A stretch of 64,000 nucleotides of DNA, from NCBI RefSeq assembly GCF_030814955.1, contig NZ_JAUSWB010000001.1, positions 248,001 through 312,000 on the forward strand, read 5' to 3'. The notes beneath the pieces were generated by a model. It searched no databases and had not been told where the DNA came from. It saw only the letters and a list, made by a program, of their open reading frames with translations. Below, in pieces: positions 38,860-47,504 of this stretch (the first letter of the stretch is position 1; every line of letters begins with the position of its first letter). The translations under genes were made by a program, and so were the position numbers. The DNA is from Planomicrobium stackebrandtii (GTDB taxonomy: Bacteria; Bacillota; Bacilli; Bacillales_A; Planococcaceae).

Positions 38860-39562
38860 ACTCTTGAATTGCTGCTTCCAGAGCTACGACAATCATGTCG
38901 TTGAATGTTGTTTGGCGTTCTTCTGCAGTTGTCACTTCGCCTGTCAATAAATGATCGCTGACAGTTAGGATAGATAGGGCTTGACGGCCGAATTTCGCTG
39001 CCAGTGTATAAAGCGCTGAAGACTCCATTTCAAGAGCAAGTACGCCGTACTGTGCCCATTTTTCGTGTTCAGCAAATTCATTGTAGAAAACATCTTCAGT
39101 AAAGACATTTCCGACACGTAAGCTCAGACCTTTTTCAAGGCCGGCGTTGTATGCTTTCAATAACAAATCAAAATCGGCTGTCGGTGCGTAGTTGACCCCT
39201 TTAAAAATGATTTCATTCATTTTGGAGTCAGTAGACGCGCTTTGTGCCAAAATGACATCACGAACTTTGACGTCTTTATGAATTGAGCCGCAAGTACCAA
39301 CACGGATTAGTTTTTTAACATCATATTCCTGCATTAACTCAGTTACGTAAATAGAAATCGACGGTACACCCATGCCTGTTCCTTGAACAGAGATGCGTTT
39401 CCCTTTATATGTGCCGGTATAACCGAACATATTGCGGACTTCGTTATATAACGTTACGTCTTCCAAAAAAGTTTCCGCTATGTATTTTGCGCGAAGCGGA
39501 TCTCCAGGCAGTAAAATTGTTTCGGCGATATCGCCTTTTTTTGCATTGATATGAACACTCAT
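38858..39562 (-). CDS. deoD: Purine nucleoside phosphorylase DeoD
   Basis: A 234-residue hexameric-type phosphorylase that splits purine (deoxy)nucleosides to base and (deoxy)ribose-1-phosphate. Signature: [16 protein letters not shown] at about 64-80, phosphate-binding [11 protein letters not shown] near 20, nucleoside-binding [12 protein letters not shown] at about 178 and the catalytic SDHLLTGE near 203. It fits with PbuE in purine handling. ATG 39562 follows GAGGTTTTTTAG. The stop codon lies at the edge of the 125-bp repeat array, so the mRNA 3' end would read into the repeats. Confidence 0.96.
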   Translation of the reverse strand: MSVHINAKKGDIAETILLPGDPLRAKYIAETFLEDVTLYNEVRNMFGYTGTYKGKRISVQGTGMGVPSISIYVTELMQEYDVKKLIRVGTCGSIHKDVKVRDVILAQSASTDSKMNEIIFKGVNYAPTADFDLLLKAYNAGLEKGLSLRVGNVFTEDVFYNEFAEHEKWAQYGVLALEMESSALYTLAAKFGRQALSILTVSDHLLTGEVTTAEERQTTFNDMIVVALEAAIQE

Positions 39563-39632
39563 CTAAAAAACCTCACTTTATTATAGTCGAATTAATCATA
39601 CTGTTTTTTTACTTATAGTGCAATGACCAGCA

Positions 39633-39848
39633 TTATTCGCCGGCGTATTCCTCCCACATTTCATCAAAGACAGAAGCTTTCATGACCGGGTGTGCCTTTT
39701 CTTCGACATATTTTGAAAGCTGATCAAAGTCTGATGACGATTTGGGAAATGAATGGTCCAGAAACATCGAATCCGCAAAGTGGGAAAAATCATCAGCATC
39801 CAGTTTCCCTCGATATTTTAATGCAAATTGATAAAATGATCGGTCCAT
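39633..39848 (-). CDS. yozE: YozE family protein
   Basis: A 71-residue soluble helical protein of the YozE/UPF0346 (SAM-like) family: SFYQFALKYRGKL, a DHSFPKSSSDFDQLSKYVE motif and DEMWEEYAGE at the end. The function is unknown; the fold suggests nucleic-acid contact. ATG 39848 follows GGAAGGAG. A longer frame to 40043 runs through the msrB terminator into msrB and is rejected. Confidence 0.9.
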   Translation of the reverse strand: MDRSFYQFALKYRGKLDADDFSHFADSMFLDHSFPKSSSDFDQLSKYVEEKAHPVMKASVFDEMWEEYAGE

Positions 39849-39874
39849 GAAGGGCTCCTTCCAGATTTCAGGCC

Positions 39875-39899
39875 AAAAAAACCCGGACAGTTGTCCGGG
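39875..39899 (-). terminator. Terminator of the msrA-msrB operon
   Basis: CCCGGACAGTTGTCCGGG hairpin followed on the minus strand by seven T residues. Confidence 0.88.
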
Positions 39900-39906
39900 C
39901 AACCTT

Positions 39907-40332
39907 CTATTCAAACAATTTTTTGTATTCGGATAAGCCTTCTGCATCCAACTGCTCTTTAGGAACAAAACGGAGCGCTGCAGAATTGATGCAGTAGCGC
40001 AATCCGCCAAGAGAAGATGGGCCGTCCGGGAACAAGTGCCCAAGATGCGAATCGGCTGTCTCAGAGCGGACTTCCGTTCTTCTCATGCCGTGGCTCGTGT
40101 CCAGGTTTTCTTTTACTTCGGAGCCTTCGATCGGCTTCGCAAAACTAGGCCAACCGCAATGGGCATCAAATTTATCTTTGGAACTGAACAGCGGTTTGCC
40201 GGAAACGATGTCCACATAGATGCCTTCTTCAAAGTGTTGGTCGTATTCTCCCTGAAACGGCGGTTCAGTGCCGCTTTCCTGGGTCACATGATATTGCATC
40301 GGCGTTAGCTTTGCTTTTAATTCTTCTTTCAT
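39907..40332 (-). CDS. msrB: Peptide methionine sulfoxide reductase B
   Basis: A 141-residue MsrB that reduces the R-epimer of methionine sulfoxide. The catalytic Cys lies in [11 protein letters not shown] (about 116-126), and [20 protein letters not shown] and EVRSETAD are all present. The two CxxC zinc pairs of some MsrB proteins are absent, as in B. subtilis. Its ATG overlaps the msrA stop in ATGA, so the two are coupled. Confidence 0.96.
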   Translation of the reverse strand: MKEELKAKLTPMQYHVTQESGTEPPFQGEYDQHFEEGIYVDIVSGKPLFSSKDKFDAHCGWPSFAKPIEGSEVKENLDTSHGMRRTEVRSETADSHLGHLFPDGPSSLGGLRYCINSAALRFVPKEQLDAEGLSEYKKLFE

Positions 40333-40859
40333 GATTGTCCACCCCAGTTCTTTTCAATAAAAGCCGTCCGCCCAGAGCCGACCGAATATCGGTTGTAATG
40401 GGCAGGGTTTTTCTTATAGTAATCTTGATGATGAGATTCTGCCAAATAAAATGGTTTGGCTTCAATAACTGGTGTTGCTACAGGATTTTTAAACCTGCCT
40501 GAATTGTCCAGTTCCTGTTTGGACTTTTCTGCAGCAAGCCGCTGCTCTTCTGAATGATAGAAGATAGCCGTCTGGTAAGATTCCCCGCGGTCAAAAAATT
40601 GTCCTCCTGCATCTGTCGGATCGATTTGTGTCCAGAATACATCCAGCAGTTTTTCGTATGGAAAAATGTCGGGCTGGAACGTAATTTGAACCGCTTCGAC
40701 ATGGCCCGTTGCGTTTGAACAAACTTGTTCATAGGTCGGATTTGGCAGATCGCCGCCTGTATAGCCGCTTACTACTTCCTCAATGCCGTCCAGTGAATCG
40801 AAAGGCTTGACCATGCACCAAAAACAGCCTCCTGCAAATGTCGCTTTTTCTGTCTTCAT
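40329..40859 (-). CDS. msrA: Peptide methionine sulfoxide reductase A (copy 2)
   Basis: A 176-residue MsrA, closely similar in sequence and length to the copy at 13959. The catalytic GCFWC is at 10-14, [12 protein letters not shown] is in the middle and [12 protein letters not shown] near the end. ATG 40859 follows CGGAGTGAGCTT; an upstream frame to 40886 covers that site. It is coupled to msrB downstream and lies 16 bp after ypmS, matching the ypmS-msrA-msrB order in Bacillus. Confidence 0.95.
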   Translation of the reverse strand: MKTEKATFAGGCFWCMVKPFDSLDGIEEVVSGYTGGDLPNPTYEQVCSNATGHVEAVQITFQPDIFPYEKLLDVFWTQIDPTDAGGQFFDRGESYQTAIFYHSEEQRLAAEKSKQELDNSGRFKNPVATPVIEAKPFYLAESHHQDYYKKNPAHYNRYSVGSGRTAFIEKNWGGQS

Positions 40860-40875
40860 AAGCTCACTCCGTTCC

Positions 40876-41451
40876 TTATGGTTCAATTGTTACTAATAAC
40901 CGGATATCGTCTTCTTGCAAATTGAACGATGCTGCGCGCACAGAAATGCCGTCATCCAACGGAATTTCCGTCAGTTTTAGCAGCACTTCTTCGTCGGCAG
41001 GCATCACTTCCATAAATTCCGGAAGTTCAACTGAGTCTCTAAGCAACTTTAACGCAGATTCAGGCGGAATATCCAGCATGCCGACTTCCACTGACTTTTG
41101 TTCCAGCAATAAATTGCCGTCTTCTTGAACAAGAGGCTCAAATTTCATTAAAATTGGCAAGGTTACTGAAAAAATAGTAAGCTCGGTCGAAATGCTGACG
41201 TCATCAGTAACTGACAATGATAAAGGAATTGGCTGGTCTTTCATGGCATCTTGTATATAAGTGTTGGCAATTCCTTCAAAATCGGATTTTGTGGTATTGA
41301 CGACAACTGTATTGCCGGCAGCCGGCGTATTTTTCACCGCTTGATAAGATGTGTGGTCCTGCGGTGGAGTGGTCACATAAAGTAAGAGTCCCACCAACGC
41401 CAAGGCGTTGAACGCCAATAGCACAAAGAAAGCAAAACGCCATTTTTTCAT
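40876..41451 (-). CDS. ypmS: YpmS-like (DUF2140) membrane-anchored protein
   Basis: A 191-residue protein with an N-terminal membrane anchor (WRFAFFVLLAFNALALVGLLLYV, about 4-27) and an extracytoplasmic DUF2140 domain: VVVNTTKSDFEGIANTYI, a TIFSVTLPILMKFEP strand and MLDIPPESALKLL. The role is unknown. It is always with the GDSL lipoprotein YpmR in Bacillales, here 13 bp upstream, so the two probably act together at the cell surface. Confidence 0.88.
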   Translation of the reverse strand: MKKWRFAFFVLLAFNALALVGLLLYVTTPPQDHTSYQAVKNTPAAGNTVVVNTTKSDFEGIANTYIQDAMKDQPIPLSLSVTDDVSISTELTIFSVTLPILMKFEPLVQEDGNLLLEQKSVEVGMLDIPPESALKLLRDSVELPEFMEVMPADEEVLLKLTEIPLDDGISVRAASFNLQEDDIRLLVTIEP

Positions 41452-41464
41452 TTGTCACCACCCC

Positions 41465-42262
41465 CTATTCTTCGTAGCTCAACCCGCATTCTTCCATGCG
41501 TTCCAAAATACGCTCAGTCATCAAGTCATAGCCTTTGCTGTTTGGATGAAAAAAATCAGAGTGATAAACCAGGTTCTGATTGCCGACAAACAAGTCACTG
41601 ACAGGCACGAAGCATGCTTGAGGATCTGCTGCCGCCCGATCTTCCATCACTTGGTTATAGGAAGCGATAATCTGATCAAATTCCTCTACCTCATCAGTAA
41701 TGAGCGAGAAAGGATTGTAGATGCCCACAATGATCATGGGTGCATTGGGATTGATGTCGCGGATTGCCGTAAAAATTGTTTCAAATCTATTTTCATAAAG
41801 GATCAGTTCATCCTCAAAGGCTTCCAAATTCAATGAAAACAAATCGCGTTTGACGATTCGCATGACATCGTTTCCGCCAATCGTCAGCGACAAATAATCC
41901 GCTTCTGCAACAGGACCGTTCAGTTCGCCCTGCTGAATCATAGCCAATAGCTGATCGCTGCGGCGTCCGCGCTTAGCGGTGTTTTCAACAGCGACTCCTT
42001 CAATTCCTTGCCAGGTTCGAATCTCGTTTGCCACTCTCCCTGTATAGCCCCCTAAGTTCTCTTCGTCGCCTACACCCTGAGACAAGGAGTCCCCTAGGGC
42101 CGTAATGACCACAGCTTGAGGAACAAAATTTGGCGGAATTGTATACGGGTTAATGGAGGGTTCGGTTCTTGGTTCCGCTTCTTCATTGCCAAAGATAAAA
42201 GTTGGACTGCACCCCGCTACAATACCCATGGACAAAATGATGATAAACAGGATGCGTTTCAA
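41465..42262 (-). CDS. ypmR: YpmR-like SGNH/GDSL hydrolase lipoprotein
   Basis: A 265-residue lipoprotein with lipobox VAGC (Cys18) and an SGNH hydrolase domain: block I GDSLSQGVGD near residue 57, block III GGND near 130, and block V DFFHPNSKGY near 240 with the catalytic Asp and His. It is a predicted surface esterase or lipase; the substrate is unknown. Operon with ypmS downstream. Confidence 0.92.
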   Translation of the reverse strand: MKRILFIIILSMGIVAGCSPTFIFGNEEAEPRTEPSINPYTIPPNFVPQAVVITALGDSLSQGVGDEENLGGYTGRVANEIRTWQGIEGVAVENTAKRGRRSDQLLAMIQQGELNGPVAEADYLSLTIGGNDVMRIVKRDLFSLNLEAFEDELILYENRFETIFTAIRDINPNAPMIIVGIYNPFSLITDEVEEFDQIIASYNQVMEDRAAADPQACFVPVSDLFVGNQNLVYHSDFFHPNSKGYDLMTERILERMEECGLSYEE

Positions 42263-42301
42263 ATTTGTCTCTCCTTTTTCTGAAGGGCTTTACCGTACAA
42301 G

Positions 42302-43141
42302 TCAATCCGTATAATACATGAAACCAATGGCTCCGATTCCCGTATGGGTAGAGATAACCGGAGTCGTAAAATCGAATTTAATATCTGTAAAGCCCGTTTC
42401 CTTAATTTTTTCCCGCAGCGGTTCAGCCATTGACAGTCCATTAGCATGGGCAATTCCTACACCTTTAACAATTTTCCCTGCCGTGCGGTCCATGAAATCC
42501 TTCATGAGATATTCAACCACTTGCTTATGGCTTCTGACTTTGGCGACGGGTGTGTATTCACCGTCGTCCAATGAGGCAATCGGTTTGATCTTCATCAGCG
42601 AACCCAGCAATGCGCGTCCTTTGCCGATGCGACCGCCTTTCACCAAATTATCAAGTGTGTCGACCACTACAAACAGCTTGGTGTTGAGGCGGATCTCTTC
42701 CACCCGCGCAACAATTTCGCTCATCGACTTACCAGCTCTCGCCATATCAGCTGCTTCAAACACCTGAAATGTCAACGCGTGGGAAATATAGCGGGAATCG
42801 ATGACCGTAACAGCTGAATCTGTCAGTTGAGCTGCTGCTTTCGCCGACTCAACTGTCCCGCTCATTCCGCCGGTCATGTGAATGGATAAAATTTGATCTC
42901 CATTTTTGCCCAGTTCATCATACAGTTCTTTGAAGATGCCCGGAGCCGGCTGTGAGCTTTTCGGCATTTCATCGGAGGTTTTCATCAGCTCGAGAAAAGA
43001 TTCCGGCTCAAGGTCAACGCGGTCCAAATAAGATTTTCCGCCAATTTGAATGTTTAACGGAACTACGTGCAAATCATATTTTTCAATGACATCCGGTTTT
43101 AAATCAGCGGTCGAATCCGTGACAATATGAATTTTTGACAT
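42302..43141 (-). CDS. degV: DegV family fatty-acid-binding protein
   Basis: A 279-residue DegV protein: TDSTADLKPDVIEKYDLHVVPL at the start, SSQPAPGIFKELY near 82, HMTGGMSGTVESAKAAAQL (fatty-acid headgroup site) and VVDTLDNLVKGGRIGKG. DegV/FakB proteins present fatty acids to a FakA kinase for phospholipid synthesis. It lies next to plsC, also a lipid gene, on the same strand. Monocistronic or with ypmR downstream (39-bp gap). Confidence 0.93.
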   Translation of the reverse strand: MSKIHIVTDSTADLKPDVIEKYDLHVVPLNIQIGGKSYLDRVDLEPESFLELMKTSDEMPKSSQPAPGIFKELYDELGKNGDQILSIHMTGGMSGTVESAKAAAQLTDSAVTVIDSRYISHALTFQVFEAADMARAGKSMSEIVARVEEIRLNTKLFVVVDTLDNLVKGGRIGKGRALLGSLMKIKPIASLDDGEYTPVAKVRSHKQVVEYLMKDFMDRTAGKIVKGVGIAHANGLSMAEPLREKIKETGFTDIKFDFTTPVISTHTGIGAIGFMYYTD

Positions 43142-43236
43142 GAAATCACATCCTTTTTCACTTTAGTATAAGTAATCGGTATATAGGAAATAACTCATAG
43201 CGTTGGCCGCTTAGTTTGATAGACAGAAATCGACAG

Positions 43237-43977
43237 TCAGCCACCGGCGCTTTGTTGCACCGGTGAATCAAGGGCATCTTCAATACGTGACCGAACAAGC
43301 GCTATTGCGGATTTGGTATCCAGTTCTTGGATCCGGTTAGCCGGAACAGGATCGAGCAATTGGACGGATACTGCTGCCGGCATAATCTTATTGTTGTTTT
43401 TTTCCATAATATCAGAAGTTCCAGAAATCGCAATCGGCAAAACCGGGACACCCGAGTCTTTCGCAATACGCATAAAACCGGATTTGAATTCACCCATCTC
43501 CTGGCCCTTGCTTCTCGTTCCTTCAGGGAAAATCAGGATGGAATGGCCTTCTTTCAGTTTTCCAACCGTATCGGTGATTGACTTTAACGCGCTGCGGCGA
43601 TCGGTTCGGTCGAGAAATACGCAATTCATTTCTTCCATATACATCGGAATGATTGGCATTTTCTTCACTTCTTTTTTTGAAATAAAACCAAAGGGTTTTG
43701 GAATGGCCGACAGCAGGACCGGAATATCAAAATTCCCTTCGTGATTGCTGACAAAAAGGACCGGCCCATCAGGCAGGTTTTCCAGCCCTGTAACAGAAAC
43801 AGTGCTTTTCGTCCGTTCCATAATGCCGGTCGCCCATTTTTGAGGCTCTGTATGAATCAGCTTGTCATACTCCTCTAAACTCAGCTGCGATTTTTGTTTT
43901 ATGAACTTTTTCAGGTTTACAGCGCTGATCGGCAAATAGCCAAATAGAAATGAGAATGTCCTGACCGAGTTAAGCAT
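43237..43977 (-). CDS. plsC: 1-acyl-sn-glycerol-3-phosphate acyltransferase
   Basis: A 246-residue PlsC that acylates lysophosphatidic acid to phosphatidic acid. The catalytic HxxxxD motif is NHEGNFD (about 82-88), FLDRTDR (about 125), the FPEGTRSKG motif (about 155) and PVLPIAISGT follow. The N-terminal hydrophobic stretch (about 7-20) helps membrane binding. Its ATG overlaps the dfrA stop by 8 nt, showing coupling in thyA-dfrA-plsC. A longer frame to 44148 lies inside dfrA. Confidence 0.92.
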   Translation of the reverse strand: MLNSVRTFSFLFGYLPISAVNLKKFIKQKSQLSLEEYDKLIHTEPQKWATGIMERTKSTVSVTGLENLPDGPVLFVSNHEGNFDIPVLLSAIPKPFGFISKKEVKKMPIIPMYMEEMNCVFLDRTDRRSALKSITDTVGKLKEGHSILIFPEGTRSKGQEMGEFKSGFMRIAKDSGVPVLPIAISGTSDIMEKNNNKIMPAAVSVQLLDPVPANRIQELDTKSAIALVRSRIEDALDSPVQQSAGG

Positions 43978-44467
43978 GATCTTTTTTCTTTTTCCGGCGT
44001 TCGTACACCAGGTATGAAAATGGCACTTCATTTGAAATTTGCTGTTCCGATTCGGAAACGAGCTTCCATTCACGGCCATATTCCGGGAAGTATGTATCCC
44101 CATCAAAAGCCTGGTGAACAAGTGTGATGTAAAGGCGGTCAGCATCATCTAAAATTGAATTGAAAATCTGCTCGCCCCCGATAATCATCACTTCTTCATG
44201 AAATTCTCTTGCCAGTTTTACGGCGTCCTGCAGATTATGGACTACATCCACACCTTCTGCCTGATAGTCGTCATTGCGTGTCACGACAATATTGCGGCGT
44301 TTTGGAAGGGGACGGCCGATCGATTCAAACGTATTGCGCCCCATGACGATGCCTTTTCCAATTGTCTGTTCTTTGAAATAAGCCAAATCAGCTGGAATGT
44401 GCCATGGCAATTCATTATCTATTCCGATGACCCGGTTTGGATCATGCGCTACCATCAATGAAATCAT
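43970..44467 (-). CDS. dfrA: Dihydrofolate reductase
   Basis: A 165-residue DHFR that reduces dihydrofolate with NADPH, recycling the cofactor spent by thymidylate synthase. Landmarks are VIGIDNELPWHIPADLAYF (substrate and NADPH loop), GRNTFESIGRPLPKRRNIVVTR and MIIGGEQIF. It is 110 bp after thyA on the same strand and overlaps plsC. The C-terminus is lysine-rich (ERRKKKKDHA). No changes in the classic trimethoprim-contact segments can be judged by eye. Confidence 0.96.
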   Translation of the reverse strand: MISLMVAHDPNRVIGIDNELPWHIPADLAYFKEQTIGKGIVMGRNTFESIGRPLPKRRNIVVTRNDDYQAEGVDVVHNLQDAVKLAREFHEEVMIIGGEQIFNSILDDADRLYITLVHQAFDGDTYFPEYGREWKLVSESEQQISNEVPFSYLVYERRKKKKDHA

Positions 44468-44577
44468 GAATTTTTCCTCCTATCCCGCTTTTTGCGGGTG
44501 TTGAACTCTACTTAATCAGGATTTTTGTTGTTAAAGAAATCGTATTGTTTAATCGCAATTCCATTTAGTAAGGGACG

Positions 44578-45522
44578 TTAAACTGCGACGGGTGCCTTGA
44601 TCCGAGGGTGCGGATCGTAGCCTTCGATGGTGATATCTTCCAGTTTCAAGTCGAAAATTGAATCGACATCATCGTTAATTTTCAGAGTTGGCAATGGTTT
44701 TGGTGCTCTTTGAAGTTGTTCCTTTACCTGTTCCATATGATTGGAATACAGGTGCGTGTCGCCAGTAGTATGGACGAAATCGCCAACTTCCAAATTGCAT
44801 TCCCTTGCGATGAGGTGCGTCAATAGCGCATAAGAAGCGATATTGAAAGGCACGCCTAAAAAAACATCTGCGCTTCGCTGGTATAGCTGACAGGATAGTT
44901 TGCCATCCGCCACGTAGAACTGGAACATGATGTGGCATGGCGGCAAAGCCATATCATCAATAAATTCCGGATTCCAAGCAGTGACAAGGTGGCGTCGCGA
45001 ATCCGGATTTTCCCTGATGGATTCGATGACATTCTTTAGCTGGTCAATGGTACCGCCTTGGGTTGTCGCCCATGAACGCCATTGTTTGCCATAAACCGGC
45101 CCCAGGTCTCCATACTTTTCTGCAAACTCCGGACTTTCGATTACTTTCCGCTGAAAGCCTTGCATCTCCAGTTTGTATAGTTCCGCGAATTCCGGATCCC
45201 TTTGTGCCCGCCGCCCAAAGTCGGTCATGTCCGGCCCTGCGTATTCTTCACTTGCTACCCACTGGGCAAACGCCCATTCATCCCAAATATGATTATTGTC
45301 CTGGAGCAAGGCCCGGACATTGGTATCGCCTTTGATAAACCAAAGAAGTTCCGAAACAATCAGGCGGAACGCTGTTTTTTTAGTGGTCATCAGTGGGAAC
45401 CCTTCGCTCAGATCAAAACGCATTTGATGGCCGAAGACACTCAAAGTTCCTGTGCCGGTCCGGTCTTCTTTTGTCGCTCCGTTATGTAAAATGTGTTCGC
45501 ATAAGTCTAAATATTGCTTCAT
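44578..45522 (-). CDS. thyA: Thymidylate synthase (ThyA)
   Basis: A 314-residue ThyA that makes dTMP from dUMP and methylene-tetrahydrofolate. The catalytic Cys lies in [10 protein letters not shown], preceded by [12 protein letters not shown], and [20 protein letters not shown] follows. A roughly 50-residue insert after [11 protein letters not shown] (about 82-140) marks the longer Lactobacillus casei-type enzyme rather than the 264-residue form. ATG 45522 follows AACGGAGGCG. Confidence 0.96.
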   Translation of the reverse strand: MKQYLDLCEHILHNGATKEDRTGTGTLSVFGHQMRFDLSEGFPLMTTKKTAFRLIVSELLWFIKGDTNVRALLQDNNHIWDEWAFAQWVASEEYAGPDMTDFGRRAQRDPEFAELYKLEMQGFQRKVIESPEFAEKYGDLGPVYGKQWRSWATTQGGTIDQLKNVIESIRENPDSRRHLVTAWNPEFIDDMALPPCHIMFQFYVADGKLSCQLYQRSADVFLGVPFNIASYALLTHLIARECNLEVGDFVHTTGDTHLYSNHMEQVKEQLQRAPKPLPTLKINDDVDSIFDLKLEDITIEGYDPHPRIKAPVAV

Positions 45523-45828
45523 GTAAATCGCCTCCGTTATTATGTTTAATCATAACAAAAACTCTCTACTAACAACACTTTCTTCTATGATTTATATCTA
45601 TTTTAAGCTGAACAGCTGAACTTACCTATTACTCTTCCGCAAAACAGCAATAGGTGTATGAAGAAAAGTTCATTAATCATGAGTTAAATAACTGCCCTAG
45701 TGCCGGCGCGTCCAAGCAAGAAGACAGGTGCTTTTCTGGCTTCCTATGAGAGCCATGCCCAGAGCGGCCGAAGCGGTTCATGAAATGACGATAAGTAAGT
45801 CCAGCCTAAATGATTCATCTATACAAAA
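45523..45828. other. Intergenic stretch holding the thyA promoter and a repeat copy
   Basis: About 300 bp between thyA and ypjP. It holds a TATGAT -10-like box near 45550 on the minus strand for thyA and a copy of the CCGGCGCGTCCA repeat at 45699-45776. No ORF is credible. Confidence 0.5.
45699..45776. repeat. Dispersed repeat, short copy (CCGGCGCGTCCA family)
   Basis: Starts TAGTGCCGGCGCGTCCAAGC and ends AGAGCGGCCGAAGCGG. Its ends and internal GAAGACAGG match the longer copy at 48610-48725. It lacks about 38 bp of the middle. Confidence 0.8.
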
Positions 45829-45857
45829 CAAAAAACCGTCACTAAGTGAACGGTTTA
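45829..45857 (-). terminator. Terminator of ypjP
   Basis: AAACCGTTCAC/GTGACGGTTT stem overlapping the ypjP stop codon; a T-rich run follows on the minus strand. Confidence 0.85.
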
Positions 45858-46448
45858 GGAGAGCCATTTGGGCGGTGTATTTTTGGACCAGTAAATATCG
45901 CCCACGGTTATGTGTTTTTGGAAATCATCTTCAGCTAAATGGTAATGGAAATTAAATGAATAGCCTACTTGCGGCTTTTTCTCGGTTCTGACGTGGAAAC
46001 GGATTTCGTCTTTGTTCGTTTCGGTATCATACACATGGAAAATCTTTTCTGAATAATCGCCTGAAGGCTTTTCAGAAATGGCCAATTTGCTTAACTTGCC
46101 GGTATCCAAAGTTGCCAAATGAACATCGATCGCCCGCTGGATGTTTGGCAGGATCATAGTTTGAAATTCATCTTGAATGACAGGGCCGATCCGCGAACCG
46201 AACTTCAAATAAGACTGCTCTTCGGCAGATTGGTGGACCGTGTCAAGGATGGATTCACTGGTATCGTAAAACTCGCTTGGATCGATCCAATCATAAATAT
46301 ACTGTTTGTTATCGCTTTCAGCAGCGTGTGATTTCGGTTGTCCTTTTTCGTCCAGAAGCGACTCCCAGATTAAATGGTTCGGGGAGATTGCACCCAATGT
46401 CAAAACGGCAACTGCAATCATCAGCGACTTTTGCCACCAATTTTTCAT
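45855..46448 (-). CDS. ypjP: YpjP-like secreted or anchored protein
   Basis: A 197-residue YpjP family protein. A hydrophobic N-terminus (LMIAVAVLTLGAIS, about 9-22) could be a signal or anchor. The rest is soluble, with FGSRIGPVIQDEFQTMILP and YSFNFHYHLAEDDF motifs and many charged residues. The function is unknown; ypjP neighbours thyB in B. subtilis, as here. The ATG at 46448 follows AAAAGGTGATG; upstream codons to 46475 are less likely. Confidence 0.85.
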   Translation of the reverse strand: MKNWWQKSLMIAVAVLTLGAISPNHLIWESLLDEKGQPKSHAAESDNKQYIYDWIDPSEFYDTSESILDTVHQSAEEQSYLKFGSRIGPVIQDEFQTMILPNIQRAIDVHLATLDTGKLSKLAISEKPSGDYSEKIFHVYDTETNKDEIRFHVRTEKKPQVGYSFNFHYHLAEDDFQKHITVGDIYWSKNTPPKWLS

Positions 46449-46596
46449 CAACATCACCTTTTCATATATGAACATTTTAGTAACACGTTTGCTTATTTAT
46501 ACGAATTTTATTGGTAAAGGTTTCATCTTCTTGAAATTCATTGTACAATAAAGTCATTAAGAACGCCTTGTTTTTTTTTGAAAAGGAGGAATTTTC

Positions 46597-46674
46597 ATGG
46601 ATGCATCATTATTGATCGGACTGGGTCTCCTGTTTATGCTTGGATACTTGACTTCACTTTCTTTTACAGACTAA
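46597..46674 (+). CDS. 25-residue single-span membrane micropeptide
   Basis: A complete mini-gene too short for routine ORF calls: AAAGGAGGAATTTTC then ATG 46597, 25 codons encoding a hydrophobic peptide (MDASLLIGLGLLFMLGYLTS and five more residues), TAA 46672-46674. A -10-like TACAAT lies at 46544-46549. It ends exactly in a perfect terminator stem. Peptides of this kind often regulate a membrane partner; no partner is identified here. Confidence 0.72.
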   Translation: MDASLLIGLGLLFMLGYLTSLSFTD

Positions 46675-46728
46675 CGAGCAAATAAAAAAATCTTCTGGGC
46701 ATCCAGAAGATTTTTTTATTTGCTCGTT
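46673..46728. terminator. 26-bp bidirectional terminator shared by convergent genes
   Basis: Arms 46673-46698 and 46703-46728 are perfectly complementary around GCAT. The left arm begins in the stop codon of the 25-residue peptide and the right arm ends in the stop codon of the methyltransferase gene, with A7 and T7 tracts inside the arms. Confidence 0.93.
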
Positions 46729-47504
46729 TATGGCCTGACAGAAATTACGCCGTAATGGAATTTTGTATTTGGCCGAACGCGCCGGACAAACCCAAACCTT
46801 TCAAAATCGCCTGAGCGGAAATGCGCTTTTAAGACGATGCTTTTTCGTGCCACACGTTTCGCTTCTGCTACCCACTGCTCTGTCAATTGCCCATGGTCAG
46901 CCGGTCCTCTTAGCGGAGTAAAGTTAGATGCCTCGGTAATTTCCTCGGTGAACATCGGATCCATATAAATGACATCAATGGAATCGGATTCGAGCGTTTC
47001 CAAAAAAGACACCGCGTCTGATGTTACCACTTGGATGCGCCGCATCGCCTCTTCTAAGTGAAGCATCTCGTTGTATGCCTGCAACCCCTGTCCCACTACA
47101 TAAGCAAGAACCGGATGGCTTTCGCAGCCTATCACACATCCTCGCTCACCAACGCGCTGAGAGGCTACAATGGCGTCTGAAGCTAAACCCAATGTACAGT
47201 CTAAAAAAGAATCGCCCGGAGCCAGTCTCGAAACTTCAATAACCGGATCCTGCTCGAGCGGCCGTTTCGTCCGGAAAGCTGCTGAATTCGGATGAAAAAA
47301 GAACGGCTCTTTTTTACCCAGTGGGTAAAACTCGAGCCGTTCTTTTAAACAAACCAAAAGATCCGCTCCTTCATCCGCATGCATCCTGTCGATGGAACGT
47401 TTATTGCGCGGAACCTGCAGAAGCGAAAGATCTTCTGAAACACGAGCGGCCCGCTCTAACATGGATGAAGTTGGCCGGTACGCTGTTGTAACTAGCGTTT
47501 TCAC
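46728..47504 (-). CDS. ypiP: SAM-dependent methyltransferase, YpiP (RsmJ-like)
   Basis: A 258-residue class I methyltransferase. The SAM-binding LDCTLGLASDAIVAS (about 100) and VIYMDPMF (about 177) motifs match the RsmJ/YpiP group, whose E. coli member methylates G1516 of 16S rRNA. Whether this one does so is inferred from family only. A GTG start at 47504 overlaps the brxB stop in GTGA, so the genes are coupled. Confidence 0.85.
   Translation of the reverse strand: MKTLVTTAYRPTSSMLERAARVSEDLSLLQVPRNKRSIDRMHADEGADLLVCLKERLEFYPLGKKEPFFFHPNSAAFRTKRPLEQDPVIEVSRLAPGDSFLDCTLGLASDAIVASQRVGERGCVIGCESHPVLAYVVGQGLQAYNEMLHLEEAMRRIQVVTSDAVSFLETLESDSIDVIYMDPMFTEEITEASNFTPLRGPADHGQLTEQWVAEAKRVARKSIVLKAHFRSGDFERFGFVRRVRPNTKFHYGVISVRP

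Noticed and set aside
38224-38904. Rightward ORFs of 68 to 153 codons across the repeats
   Set aside because: They repeat the same peptide because the DNA repeats, have no ribosome binding sites, and antisense the ctpA or deoD ends.
39849-40043. A 65-codon extension of yozE
   Set aside because: It would cross the msrAB terminator and the end of msrB; the ATG at 39848 has GGAAGGAG and matches the family length.
43978-44148. A 57-codon extension of plsC
   Set aside because: It lies wholly inside dfrA in another frame; the ATG overlapping the dfrA stop gives the usual PlsC length.
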